Source: Deltaproteobacteria bacterium
GTDB lineage: Bacteria; Myxococcota_A; Polyangia; Polyangiales; Ga0077539
DNA length: 64,000 nt
Reading direction: 5' to 3'
Assembly (NCBI GenBank): GCA_016218725.1
Contig: JACRDB010000039.1
Location: forward strand, 1-64,000
Below the pieces are notes generated by a model, which worked only from the letters and a program-made list of their open reading frames with translations, was not told the origin of the DNA and made no database searches. The position numbers and the translations under genes are program-made. Below are positions 25,895-34,707 of this stretch, piece after piece. Positions within the stretch are counted from its first letter, which is position 1. Each line of letters starts with the position of its first letter.

Positions 25895-28615
25895 ATGAAC
25901 CCCGAGGAGGTCCTCCAGAAGCTCCGAGGGATGCTGTCCCACGAGGACCCCGCGGTGGTCGATCAGGGCCACGAGCTCCTCCGGGCCCTGGGCGACGCGC
26001 AGCTCTACGAGGCCATCCTAGAAGGCACCACCCACGGCGTCACCACGAGCTACACCGGCGAGGCCGACACCCTCTGCCCCGGCGCGTTCTTCCAGTCCCT
26101 CCACGAAGACGTGCGCCATCGCATGGCGTTCCAGTGCCTCCGGGTGGTGCTGGACGCGCCCCCCACGATCGCCCGCGCCGCCGCGCTCCGGGAGCGCTTG
26201 AAGACCCTGAGCTTCCAGGAATGGAAGAACCTCTGGCCAATCCTGGACCTCTCCTGGTTCCGTTCCCTCCCTGCGCTCGAGGGCCTCATCCTGGATTTTC
26301 CTGGGGAAGTCCGGAACCTCGGGGCCCTCGGGGCGCTCCCCACGCTCAAGCGCCTGGAGCTCGGGAGGGCCCGCTACACCGACGATTTCAACGCCCTGGC
26401 GGAAGCCCGGAGCCTCGAGGTGCTGGTCCTCCGAAGCTCCTTCCGCGGTCTCCCGGGGACCCCGCGGGAGCTCCCACGCCTGCGCGAGCTCGTCGTGGAC
26501 ACGGCGGTGCGCGAGCCCTGGCTCCTCGCGGGGCCGCTCCTGGCGTCCGTTACGTTCCGCTTCCAGCTCGCCGCGAAGGACCTCTCCTGGGTCGCCAGGC
26601 ACCCGGGGCTCGAGGTGCTGGACCTGGCCTTCGCCCACGAGCTCCGGAGCTTCTCGGGCATCGAAGCGGCCCGAGACCTGGAGTACTTCTGCGCGCCCGC
26701 GCGGCTGCTCACCACCCTGGAGCCGCTGCGGGGCCTGACGCGGCTGCGGCACCTCTCGCTCCTTGGGCTCACCGCCGCGACCGACACCGACGCACTCCGG
26801 ACGCTGACGGGGCTCACCAGCGTGTCCTTTCAACACCTGGAGCGCCCCTCGCTCCCCGAGCTCCAGGGTCGCGCGCTCACGAAGTGCAACCTGGAGAACG
26901 CCAAGAGCATCAATGATCTCACATGGTTGAGCGCGTCCACGGAGCTCGCCGAGGGCTTCCGTCCGCCGTGGTCGATGCCCTCGCTCCCGACCCTGGAGGG
27001 CCTCGGGGACACGAGAATCACACGGTTGAGCTTCACCTCCGATGCGCTGGGGAGCCTCGGGAGGCTCCCCGTGACCCTCCTGGAGCTCTGGCTCGACCAC
27101 GCTCCCCTCCTCGCGGACCTCGCGGGGATCGAGGGCTGCGTGAACCTGCAGAGCCTCAGGATTCGTCGCGCCACGGCGCTCAAGGACCTCTCGGCCCTCC
27201 GGGGCCTCCAGGTCCTCCGGAGGGTGGAAATCTATGACTCCGTCGCGTTGGAGGACGTCTCGGTACTTGGGACCCTGACCGGCCTCGAGGTGGTCGTGCT
27301 GGAGCGGTGCCGGGACGTGCGAGACGTGTCCGCGCTGGTGGGGCTCCCCAAGCTCAAGGGCCTCGGGCTCACGGGCTCCGGCGTAGACCGCAAGGCGCTC
27401 CCGGAGCCTCTGCTCCCGAAGACGGTCTGGGTCCCCGGGGATCCGCTCCCGGCCTTGAAGAAGCGTGAGGGCGCTCCGACCTCCCGCCTCCCCCGCGGCG
27501 CCGGCGGCGCCGTCAACGCCGCGAGGAAGGCGCTCCGCGCGGCCCTCCAGGGGCAGACCGACGCGCTGGAGAGGGCGCTGGCGCACCTGCGGACCCTCTC
27601 CGACGGGGCCGCCTGGGACGCGCTCCTCCAGGGCCTGCGGTGGAACCCGGCGGGGTCCTCGGGGGCACCCGGCTTCGAGTGCCAGGGGCTCTTTCGCGTG
27701 GCGAGGCACCGCAATTCCTTGAGGGACCACGTGCTTCTCCGTGTGCTGGCCCTCGCGCCGGTGGCGTGTGCGTCGGCCACCCTCCTGCGGACCGCCGTGG
27801 ACGACCTCTGCCTGCGCCGCGCGACGGCGCCGCTGGACCTCGCCTGCCTCCAGGCGTTCCCGAACCTCCGGTGCCTCGACCTCGAGGCGCTCCCGGCCCT
27901 CGAGGGCGTCGAGCGCCTCGCGCGCTTCGGCGCGCTGCGCGTTCTGCGCTTGAAGAACACGCCGCTGAGGGCCGTGCCGCCGGGGCTCTCTCTCGGGGCC
28001 CTCTCCCTGGAGGGCACCGGCACCGAGGACCTCTCGGCCCTGAGCGCCTTGAAGACCCTGAGGACCCTGCGCCTCGTGGACCTGCCGAGGGTCACCCCGC
28101 TGGGGCTCGTCGCCTCGCTCCCCATCACGTCCCTGGAGCTCTCGATGGCGCCCGGAGCACCCTCCGTATCCCTGGTGGGCAACTCCACGATCTCCGAGCT
28201 GGCCCTCAAGGTCCCTTCGGTGTCGGAGCTTCCTACGGGCCTCCGGGGCCTGCCGCTCTTGCGCTCCCTTCGCCTCATCGACGCGACCCCGAAGATCCTC
28301 CGCCGCGCCGTGGACGGCCTCTCGGTGCGGGCGCTCCACCTGGAGAAGCCCCGCGAGCTCTCGGAGCTCTCGGCCCTCAAGGACCTCACGAGCCTGGAGC
28401 ACCTGACCATCGCAGGCTGCATCGCCCTCGCGGACCTCTCCGCCCTCCAGGCCCTGCGGTCCTTGCGGGTGGTGGAGCTCCTGCGGTGCCCCAGGGTGCG
28501 GAGCCTCGCGGATCTGGAGGCGCTCCCCGCGCTGGAGAAGCTCCGCGTGACCTCCGCCGATCACCAGCTCCGGGCGGTACCCCCGTCGCTCAGCGCGAAG
28601 ACCACCCTCCGATGA
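25895..28615 (+). CDS. leucine-rich-repeat protein with duplicated module
   Basis: This is a 906-residue cytoplasmic protein without signal peptide. It contains many irregular LRRs (for example LPTLKRLELG, LQVLRRVEIYD). Two copies of the same module are visible. A short helical block (residues about 8-45, KLRGMLSHEDPAVVDQ) precedes the first LRR array. A second block (about 541-590, LRAALQGQTDALERALAH) precedes the second array. It was thus formed by internal duplication. The role is unknown, probably protein binding. The 3' end overlaps the convergent Nudix gene by 26 bases. Confidence 0.8.
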   Translation: MNPEEVLQKLRGMLSHEDPAVVDQGHELLRALGDAQLYEAILEGTTHGVTTSYTGEADTLCPGAFFQSLHEDVRHRMAFQCLRVVLDAPPTIARAAALRERLKTLSFQEWKNLWPILDLSWFRSLPALEGLILDFPGEVRNLGALGALPTLKRLELGRARYTDDFNALAEARSLEVLVLRSSFRGLPGTPRELPRLRELVVDTAVREPWLLAGPLLASVTFRFQLAAKDLSWVARHPGLEVLDLAFAHELRSFSGIEAARDLEYFCAPARLLTTLEPLRGLTRLRHLSLLGLTAATDTDALRTLTGLTSVSFQHLERPSLPELQGRALTKCNLENAKSINDLTWLSASTELAEGFRPPWSMPSLPTLEGLGDTRITRLSFTSDALGSLGRLPVTLLELWLDHAPLLADLAGIEGCVNLQSLRIRRATALKDLSALRGLQVLRRVEIYDSVALEDVSVLGTLTGLEVVVLERCRDVRDVSALVGLPKLKGLGLTGSGVDRKALPEPLLPKTVWVPGDPLPALKKREGAPTSRLPRGAGGAVNAARKALRAALQGQTDALERALAHLRTLSDGAAWDALLQGLRWNPAGSSGAPGFECQGLFRVARHRNSLRDHVLLRVLALAPVACASATLLRTAVDDLCLRRATAPLDLACLQAFPNLRCLDLEALPALEGVERLARFGALRVLRLKNTPLRAVPPGLSLGALSLEGTGTEDLSALSALKTLRTLRLVDLPRVTPLGLVASLPITSLELSMAPGAPSVSLVGNSTISELALKVPSVSELPTGLRGLPLLRSLRLIDATPKILRRAVDGLSVRALHLEKPRELSELSALKDLTSLEHLTIAGCIALADLSALQALRSLRVVELLRCPRVRSLADLEALPALEKLRVTSADHQLRAVPPSLSAKTTLR

Positions 28616-29048
28616 CCCTCGCCGCATAGAACGCCCGCGTCGCGGGGAACATCGGCGTGAGCTCCCGAGCCTCCGAGGCCGTGAGCCACCGCGCCTCGGC
28701 CACCTCCCGGGGTTCGAGCGTGAGCGTCGGCAGCCCCGCCTCCCTCGGGTGCTCCGCGGGCACCGTCGCCTGGAGCCAGTGCAGGAGCCAGCGCCCGTCC
28801 GCGGTGTGGCAGCGGTACACCTCCTCGCCCACCTCCACGGGCAGCCCAACCTCCTCCAGGCACTCGCGTCGCGCCGTCGCCACCAGCGCCTCCCCCGCCT
28901 CCGGCCGCCCGGTCACTGGCGTCCAGTACCCTCCCGCGGTAATGCCCTCGGCGCGACGGATCACCAGAAAGCGCTCGCTTTCAACCACCACCACCGCCAC
29001 CGCCGAGGGCGCGCTTGAAGGTCCCGGAGCGTCCACCGCACCCATCAT
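28590..29048 (-). CDS. Nudix hydrolase
   Basis: This 152-residue protein has a complete Nudix box, GRPEAGEALVATARRECLEE followed by VGL, the motif for hydrolysis of nucleoside diphosphates linked to another moiety. Substrate cannot be predicted. The ATG at 29048 precedes a second Met; either may be used. Open frame upstream to 29762 runs antisense to the kinase gene and is not protein-like. It is divergent from the tandem-kinase gene. Confidence 0.85.
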   Translation of the reverse strand: MMGAVDAPGPSSAPSAVAVVVVESERFLVIRRAEGITAGGYWTPVTGRPEAGEALVATARRECLEEVGLPVEVGEEVYRCHTADGRWLLHWLQATVPAEHPREAGLPTLTLEPREVAEARWLTASEARELTPMFPATRAFYAARVIGGWSSR

Positions 29049-29154
29049 CGCACACCCGCAGGATGCTTCACAACTTATTGAAACCATTGAATAAAATGCC
29101 TTCGCGCGGACACCCTGGCAGGGAATTCCGGGCGCCGGGGGAATCACTGCTACG
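29049..29154. promoter_or_regulatory. AT-rich divergent spacer between Nudix and tandem-kinase genes
   Basis: Bases about 29067-29097 (for example TTATTGAAACCATTGAATAA) are far more AT-rich than the surroundings, as expected of a promoter. TAAAAT at 29092-29097 is a plausible -10 for the kinase gene, but I cannot assign a matching -35. Confidence 0.4.
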
Positions 29155-32100
29155 GTGGGCGTCGCGATGGGCGCGGAGTTCAGGGTCCTCTCTCGACCTC
29201 CGCCGAAGGGGGCCACGCTGCCGCTCCACCTCCAGGAGCTGCGCAACCGCACGACGGTGGGCAGGGTGTTCCTCCAGACCGACGACCAGGGCGTCGCGTC
29301 GGTGCTCAAGGAGGCCCCGGCCCCGCGCTCCGAGGCCCTGGACGGGCGCCTCGCGGCCCTCGGTGACCGCCTCCAGGCGGTGACGGACCAGACCTTCGTG
29401 AAGGTTCGCCACGTCGGACGCTCCAGCGCAGGGGCCACCGTGGGGCTCCTCTCGGAGTACGTCGAGGGCCGCTTCGGGGTCGCTCCGGAGCTCGCGGCCC
29501 TGCGCGTCCGGGTGCTCCAGAGGGCCCTGGTCCATGGGCTCCACGCGCTCCGGGCCCTGCACCGCGACCATGGCCTCGTCCACGGTGACCTGCACCCCGG
29601 CAACCTCCTCCTCGGAGCCCTCGGCGCCGACGGCACCGCCCTCCCCTTGCGTATCCTCGATCTCGGCACCGGCGAGGTCGGCACGGCGGTCGTGGCCGCC
29701 GGAGGCCCCGCCTTCGCACGCACGGGCGCTCGCCTCGGGTCCCACCTGGTGTGCACCGCCACCGCGTGGGGGACCCCGGGCTATTGCCCCCTCGGGCGCT
29801 TCGAAGAGGGTGCGGCGCCGACCCCGCAGGGGGACCTGCTGGGGCTCCTCCTTGCGTGCTGGGAGCTGCTGGTGGGGGAGCCTCTGGCGCCGCGGCCGAG
29901 GGAGTGGGACGGGCACAACCCGGACGCGCTTCGGGCGGTGGAGGCCTCGCTGCGGCAATGGAGGGACGACCCTCAGAGGGGCGCTCGGGTGCGCCAGCGG
30001 GTGAGCGCGGCGATCCCCTCGGGCGACGCGGAGGTCCACGAGCGCTGGAGCGCGTTCTTCGAGTACCACCTCACCCAGGGGCTGACGGACCCGGAGGGCC
30101 TGGACGGCATCGGGATGGAGCTGGCGGCATCGACGCTGCCGGAGCCCTTCGGGCGCGCGTCGACGCTCCCCGAGCCGCGGGACGCCCCACCGGCCCAGGC
30201 CTCGGCGCCGGTGCTCAGCCCCGGGGACAGCTACACCGCGGAGGTGGTGCTCGACGCGTTCAGCACCGAGGAGGAGGGCCCCTCGCGGGAGATTCGCTTC
30301 CGCCACGTGGCGATGCTCGGCGAGGGCGCCATGGGGAGCGTCCACCGGGTGGACGTGCTCCGAGGCAAGGACACCACGCTCCCGGCGGCGCTCAAGATCA
30401 CCCTGGACGAGAGCGACGCCCAGCGCGACGCACTGGTGCGAGAGGCCCACGTGCTGCGCGCCCGCAGCGACGAGGGCGTGGCGCGCTTCCTGGCCCTGGT
30501 GGAGCTCCCCGGCGGCGCCCTGGCGCTCTTGATGGCGTGGCAGGGCGGCACACCCCTGGACGTGATCCTCCAGGCTCGCACGCTCTCCCCGCCGGAGGCC
30601 CTGGCCCTTGGACGCCGGCTCCTGGACACCCTCTCGGCCCTCCACGCCCACGACGACGCGCCCTCGGACCCGACGGAGGTGGTCCACGGGGACATCAAGC
30701 CCGGGAACATCATCGTGCCGCAGACCGCCGACGGGGCCTGGGACCTCGCCGGCGCCGTGCTCATTGACTTCGGCGTCGCGCGGCTGCGCCGGAGGCTCGT
30801 GCGCTCGTCGCTGGTGCCCGCCGGGGGCGATGAGGCGGCCCTCGGGGGCACCGTGGGCTATATGCCCGTGGGGCACCTGGAGCGCGGCGCCACCGCGGCC
30901 TCGGACGTCTTCGCCGTGGCCGTGGTGCTCTGCGAGGCCCTCACCGGTCGCCGCCCCTGGACCGTGCCCGACGGGGACCGCATGCACCCGGTGGGGCACG
31001 CGTTCTCCCTCCAGGAGCGCATGCGCGCCACGCCCCCGAGGACCGTCTCCTGGCGCGAGGTGCGCCCCTGGCAGAACCCCGGCGGCTGGCGACGCTTCCT
31101 GAAGTCCACCCTGGCCCAGGGGGACCCGGACCGCATCCCCTCGGCGCGCGAGGCCCTCCAGGCGCTGGAGGCCCTGCGCCGGGACCGCACCTTCCCGGTG
31201 GCCCTGGGGTTCCTCGCGGCCCTGGGCGTGGTGCTCGGAGCCCACTGGCTCGGCAGCGTCTGGTGCCCCTCGGGGCAGGTGCGCTGCCAGGGGGCATGCA
31301 CGGCGCTCAACACGTCCCTCGCCCACTGCGGTGCCTGCGGCGTGGCGTGCGGCCCCGGCGAGCGCTGCGAGGCCGGGCAGTGCGCCGGGACGTGCCCCCC
31401 CGGGCAGGTGCGCTGCGGCGAGGCCTGCATCGACCGCTCCACGGACCGCCAGCACTGCGGCGCGTGTGGGGTCTCCTGCGGGGACGGCGAGGTGTGCTCC
31501 GCGGGGGCCTGCACCCTCTCCTGCGGGGCCGGGCTCACCCACTGCTCCGGGAGCTGCCGGGACCTCCAGGGGGACCGCGCCCACTGCGGCGCCTGCGGGC
31601 GCTCCTGCGCCGCCGGGCAGGTGTGCTCCGATGGGCGCTGCCAGCTCTCCTGCGCCGCGGGCCTCCGGGACTGCTCCGGGAGCTGCCGGGACCTCGCCAC
31701 GGACCGCGCACACTGTGGCAGATGTGGGGCGGTGTGCGCATCGGGGGCGGTGTGCTCGTCGGGGCGCTGCGTGACGTCCTGCGGGTCGGGCACCACGGAC
31801 TGCGGCGGGAGCTGCCGGGACCTGGCCACGGACCGGGCCCACTGCGGGGCGTGCACGGTGGTGTGCGCCCCGGGGGAGGCGTGTGTCGGCGGGCGCTGCG
31901 TGGTGGAGTGCGGCGCGCGCCTCACGGCGTGCGAGGGACGCTGCCGGGACACCCACGTGGACCCGGCCCACTGCGGGGCGTGCGGGCGGGCGTGCGCGCC
32001 GGACGAGCGCTGCCGCGAGGGGCAGTGCCGGCTGGAGTGCGCCGGGGGGCTTACACTCTGTGAGGGGCAGTGCCGGGACACGCGCACCGACGAGGCCCAC

Positions 32101-32499
32101 TGCGGCGGGTGCGACCGCGGGTGCGGCGCGCTGGAGCGGTGCCAGGGCGGCGGGTGCGTGACGCTGTGCGCGCCGCCCCTGGCGTCGTGCGGAGGGCAGT
32201 GTCGGGACGTGCGCACCGACGAGGCCCACTGCGGCGGGTGCGACCACGGGTGCGACCCGGACGCGCGCTGCGAGGACGGGCGCTGCCACCGCCGCTGCCC
32301 CACGGGGCTCGCGGAGTGCGGCGGGCGCTGCGTGGACACGGACGGCGACCGGCGCCATTGTGGGGCCTGCGACCGCGGGTGCGCGGCGGGCGAGGCATGC
32401 GCGTCGGGGCAGTGCCGGGCGCTCGCGACGCGCGCCCACGGCGCCTCGGACGCCGACGCGGGGGCCTCCCAGGGCGCCGCGCGCGACGCCGAAAACTAG
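29155..32499 (+). CDS. tandem-kinase membrane receptor with nine Cys-rich repeats
   Basis: This is a 1114-residue protein. The first kinase-like domain (about 30-310) has HGDLHPGN (143-150) and DLG (169-171) but a poor Gly-loop and no clear ATP-binding Lys, so it may be a pseudokinase. The second kinase (382-675) looks complete: GEGAMGSV (389-396), K414, HGDIKPGN (511-518), DFG (538-540) and GTVGYM (565-570). A membrane segment (about 680-699) is followed by nine Cys-rich repeats of about 43 residues each, with the core CRDxxxDxAHCGACG. The repeats are therefore probably outside the cell. The start may be the GTG at 29155 or the ATG at 29167. The ligand and targets are unknown. Confidence 0.9.
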   Translation: MGVAMGAEFRVLSRPPPKGATLPLHLQELRNRTTVGRVFLQTDDQGVASVLKEAPAPRSEALDGRLAALGDRLQAVTDQTFVKVRHVGRSSAGATVGLLSEYVEGRFGVAPELAALRVRVLQRALVHGLHALRALHRDHGLVHGDLHPGNLLLGALGADGTALPLRILDLGTGEVGTAVVAAGGPAFARTGARLGSHLVCTATAWGTPGYCPLGRFEEGAAPTPQGDLLGLLLACWELLVGEPLAPRPREWDGHNPDALRAVEASLRQWRDDPQRGARVRQRVSAAIPSGDAEVHERWSAFFEYHLTQGLTDPEGLDGIGMELAASTLPEPFGRASTLPEPRDAPPAQASAPVLSPGDSYTAEVVLDAFSTEEEGPSREIRFRHVAMLGEGAMGSVHRVDVLRGKDTTLPAALKITLDESDAQRDALVREAHVLRARSDEGVARFLALVELPGGALALLMAWQGGTPLDVILQARTLSPPEALALGRRLLDTLSALHAHDDAPSDPTEVVHGDIKPGNIIVPQTADGAWDLAGAVLIDFGVARLRRRLVRSSLVPAGGDEAALGGTVGYMPVGHLERGATAASDVFAVAVVLCEALTGRRPWTVPDGDRMHPVGHAFSLQERMRATPPRTVSWREVRPWQNPGGWRRFLKSTLAQGDPDRIPSAREALQALEALRRDRTFPVALGFLAALGVVLGAHWLGSVWCPSGQVRCQGACTALNTSLAHCGACGVACGPGERCEAGQCAGTCPPGQVRCGEACIDRSTDRQHCGACGVSCGDGEVCSAGACTLSCGAGLTHCSGSCRDLQGDRAHCGACGRSCAAGQVCSDGRCQLSCAAGLRDCSGSCRDLATDRAHCGRCGAVCASGAVCSSGRCVTSCGSGTTDCGGSCRDLATDRAHCGACTVVCAPGEACVGGRCVVECGARLTACEGRCRDTHVDPAHCGACGRACAPDERCREGQCRLECAGGLTLCEGQCRDTRTDEAHCGGCDRGCGALERCQGGGCVTLCAPPLASCGGQCRDVRTDEAHCGGCDHGCDPDARCEDGRCHRRCPTGLAECGGRCVDTDGDRRHCGACDRGCAAGEACASGQCRALATRAHGASDADAGASQGAARDAEN

Positions 32500-32533
32500 A
32501 CCGCCCTCGCGCGGCCGTGGGACCGTTTGCGCG

Positions 32534-33169
32534 ATGGAAGGACCGCTCGGTGACTACACCCGCGTCAGCGACGAGGCGGCGATCCTGTGCCGCCGCAAGG
32601 ACTTCCCGCGGGCGGTGAACGTGCTCCAGCGCCGCCGCTCGGAGCGCCGCCGCTGGCGCCACGCCTTTCGGCTGGTGACCGTGCTCGGCGACCGCGCCCT
32701 GGACGGCGCGCGGCGCAGCTGGATGGAGGGCGCCCTGCGCGAGGTGGTCGCCCAGGTGGCGGACACGCAGCTCCAGCGCGAGCTGGTGGTCGAGGCCCGC
32801 GCCGCGCAGGTGCGCTTCGACCTCGGGGCGGTGCTCCCGGGCTGGACCGGGCGCAGCCTCTGGCGCCTCGCGGACAGCCTCGAGATCCCGATGCAGTACG
32901 TGGCGCTGGTGACCTCGCTCCCCGCGGCGCTCACGGTCCCGCTGGACACCGCCCAGGTGGTGCTTGACTTCCGTCGCACCGCCGAGGCCCACCGCGTGGT
33001 GGCCGCCCAGCTCGGCGCCACGCTCCCTCCCTGGGCGCAGTTCCAGGAGGCCAAAGGGGCCCTGGACCCCGCGCTGAAGCAGCGGCTGAACACCGTCCGC
33101 GCCCAGCACGAGGCCTCGCGGCGCTGGAGGGCCTTCGCCGGGCGCCTCCTGGGCCCCACGGACGCCTAG
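32534..33169 (+). CDS. conserved-looking unknown protein
   Basis: This 211-residue, Arg-rich, helical protein has no signal or membrane segment, and I recognise no family. The ATG at 32534 is chosen because the sequence before it has no protein-like composition. It follows the tandem-kinase gene by 34 bases on the same strand, so they may be cotranscribed and it could be a partner. Confidence 0.6.
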   Translation: MEGPLGDYTRVSDEAAILCRRKDFPRAVNVLQRRRSERRRWRHAFRLVTVLGDRALDGARRSWMEGALREVVAQVADTQLQRELVVEARAAQVRFDLGAVLPGWTGRSLWRLADSLEIPMQYVALVTSLPAALTVPLDTAQVVLDFRRTAEAHRVVAAQLGATLPPWAQFQEAKGALDPALKQRLNTVRAQHEASRRWRAFAGRLLGPTDA

Positions 33170-33195
33170 CGGCGCGTGTGCTATCACTCGTAGGA

Positions 33196-33789
33196 ATGGT
33201 CAGGCTCCGCGCCCTCTTCGCGCTGGCGCTGGTCCTCGGGTGCGGGGCCAGCTACCGCTTCATGTACGAGGGCGAGGCCGCCTTCGAACACTGCTACGCC
33301 CTGGACTTCGACGGTGAGGTGAGGCCGTCGGAGCGCCAGGCCTGCTGGCGCGCGTGGCTGGCCAACTACACCTACGGCGCCGGCACCGAGCGCATCGAGT
33401 ACGCCCGCCGCCACGCCGACCACGCCACGGCCCCCACGGGACCCGCCCCCCAGGGGCTCACTCCCCCGGGCTCCGGGCCCGGCGTCGCGCCCTCTTCGCG
33501 CGTCCCGGACCCCATGAACGCAGGCCACGCTCCTCCCCCGCTGACCGAGCAGGTCCCCGAGGTGGTGCCCCCCGCGGCGGAGGGCGCCGGAGACCCGAGG
33601 ACACCGCCCCCGTCGGGCGCCACCAGCGTCACCGCCGCCGCTGCGCTCCAGGAGCCCCCCGGAGAGGCCTGCGCCCACGGCTGCCGCGGGGCCTGGAGCC
33701 AGGCCACCACCACCTGCGCCGCGGGGAGCACCACCTGCATCGCCTCCGCGGAGGACAGCTACCGGGACTGCATGCGTACCTGCTACTGA
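33196..33789 (+). CDS. lipoprotein with a C-terminal Cys-rich segment
   Basis: This 197-residue protein starts at ATG 33196 (TAGGA upstream) and has a lipoprotein signal (LALVLGC). The mature region begins with a Tyr/Phe-rich segment, then a Pro-rich linker of about 80 residues, then a C-terminal part with six Cys (ACAHGCRGAWSQATTTCAAG...), probably disulphide-bonded. No family recognised. It overlaps the convergent FGE-domain gene by seven bases. Confidence 0.65.
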   Translation: MVRLRALFALALVLGCGASYRFMYEGEAAFEHCYALDFDGEVRPSERQACWRAWLANYTYGAGTERIEYARRHADHATAPTGPAPQGLTPPGSGPGVAPSSRVPDPMNAGHAPPPLTEQVPEVVPPAAEGAGDPRTPPPSGATSVTAAAALQEPPGEACAHGCRGAWSQATTTCAAGSTTCIASAEDSYRDCMRTCY

Positions 33790-34649
33790 ACCCCGGCGTC
33801 GGACACCACCCCACCATCCCCTACAACACCCGACACCGCGCAGCGGAAGCCCGACATCACCAGACGGAAATTCGGCGCGTGGTGCACGCGGTTGGCGCTG
33901 CGGAGCCCGGCGCCGCCGTAGTTCCAGCCTCCTCCGCGCAGGACGCGCTCGCAGGTGGTGGGCAGCGGGTTGGCGCCGGTGAAACCCCTCACGCGGTGGG
34001 CGCGTAGGTCGTGGAGGGCCTGGAGCGCCGTCTCGCAGGTGGGAGGGGTCTGGGGGTGTCGGTACGCATAGGGGTCATAGGGGCTCTCGACCCACTCCCA
34101 GACGTTGCCCGCGAGGTCCAGGGCGCCGTAGGGAGAGGCCCCTCGGGGGTGCGACCCGACGGGGTCCGGTGAGCCCGTGGCCTCGGCCCGGCCAAAGACC
34201 GCCAGGGCGTTGGTGGGGTAGGTCTCTCCCCAGGGGTAGGTCCTCCCGTCGGTGCCTCGGGCGGCCTTCTCCCACTCCTCCTCGGTGGGGAGCCGTCGCC
34301 CGGCCCAGGCGCAGTACGCGCGGGCCTGGTGCCACGAGACCCCCACCACGGGGAGCGTCGGGCGCTCGAAGCGCGCGTCGAGGGGCCGGGCCTCGCGGCA
34401 TGCTCCGGCGCGCACGCAGCGGTCGTAGGCGCTCCGGGGGACCTCCGTGCGATCGATGGAAAAAGCCGGGACGTCCACCGTGTGGCGGGGCCACTCGTCG
34501 GGCTCTCCCACGGCGTCGGAGCCCATGAGAAAGGGCCCCGCAGGGACCGGGACCAGGTCCGGCGCGGGAGCCACCGGGCGGGAGGGCTGGGCCAGGAGGA
34601 GCGGCGCCGCGATGAGCGCCGCGGCGACGAGGTACGGCGCGCTTCGCAC
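33783..34649 (-). CDS. FGE-sulfatase (SUMF1) domain protein, exported
   Basis: This 288-residue protein has an N-terminal signal sequence and an FGE/SUMF1 domain: PAGPFLMGSD, RLPTEEEWEKAARG, GNVWEWVE and RGGGWNYGG. In this family some members convert a Cys to formylglycine in sulfatases, while others are lectin-like or uncharacterised. The Cys pair needed for true FGE activity is not evident here, so formylglycine generation is unproven. GTG start. A HEAT lipoprotein gene diverges 58 bases upstream. Confidence 0.8.
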   Translation of the reverse strand: MRSAPYLVAAALIAAPLLLAQPSRPVAPAPDLVPVPAGPFLMGSDAVGEPDEWPRHTVDVPAFSIDRTEVPRSAYDRCVRAGACREARPLDARFERPTLPVVGVSWHQARAYCAWAGRRLPTEEEWEKAARGTDGRTYPWGETYPTNALAVFGRAEATGSPDPVGSHPRGASPYGALDLAGNVWEWVESPYDPYAYRHPQTPPTCETALQALHDLRAHRVRGFTGANPLPTTCERVLRGGGWNYGGAGLRSANRVHHAPNFRLVMSGFRCAVSGVVGDGGVVSDAGVQ

Positions 34650-34707
34650 CCGGGAGCCGTAGCACCACCCGGGCGCCGTGGTGAAGCGCCGTGGTAACCT
34701 CTCAGCG

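Noticed and set aside
26018..28849. 943-codon minus-strand frame across the LRR gene
   Set aside because: It mirrors the repeat pattern of the LRR gene and has no family motif.
31260..32430. DNA-level repeat array mistaken for CRISPR or satellite
   Set aside because: The repeats are in-frame 43-codon protein repeats with variable DNA sequence, part of the receptor gene.
29068..32439. Long open frame on the minus strand through the tandem-kinase gene
   Set aside because: It is antisense to a gene with clear kinase motifs and Cys repeats, and reads as Arg/Ala/Pro/His-rich sequence typical of GC-rich shadow frames.
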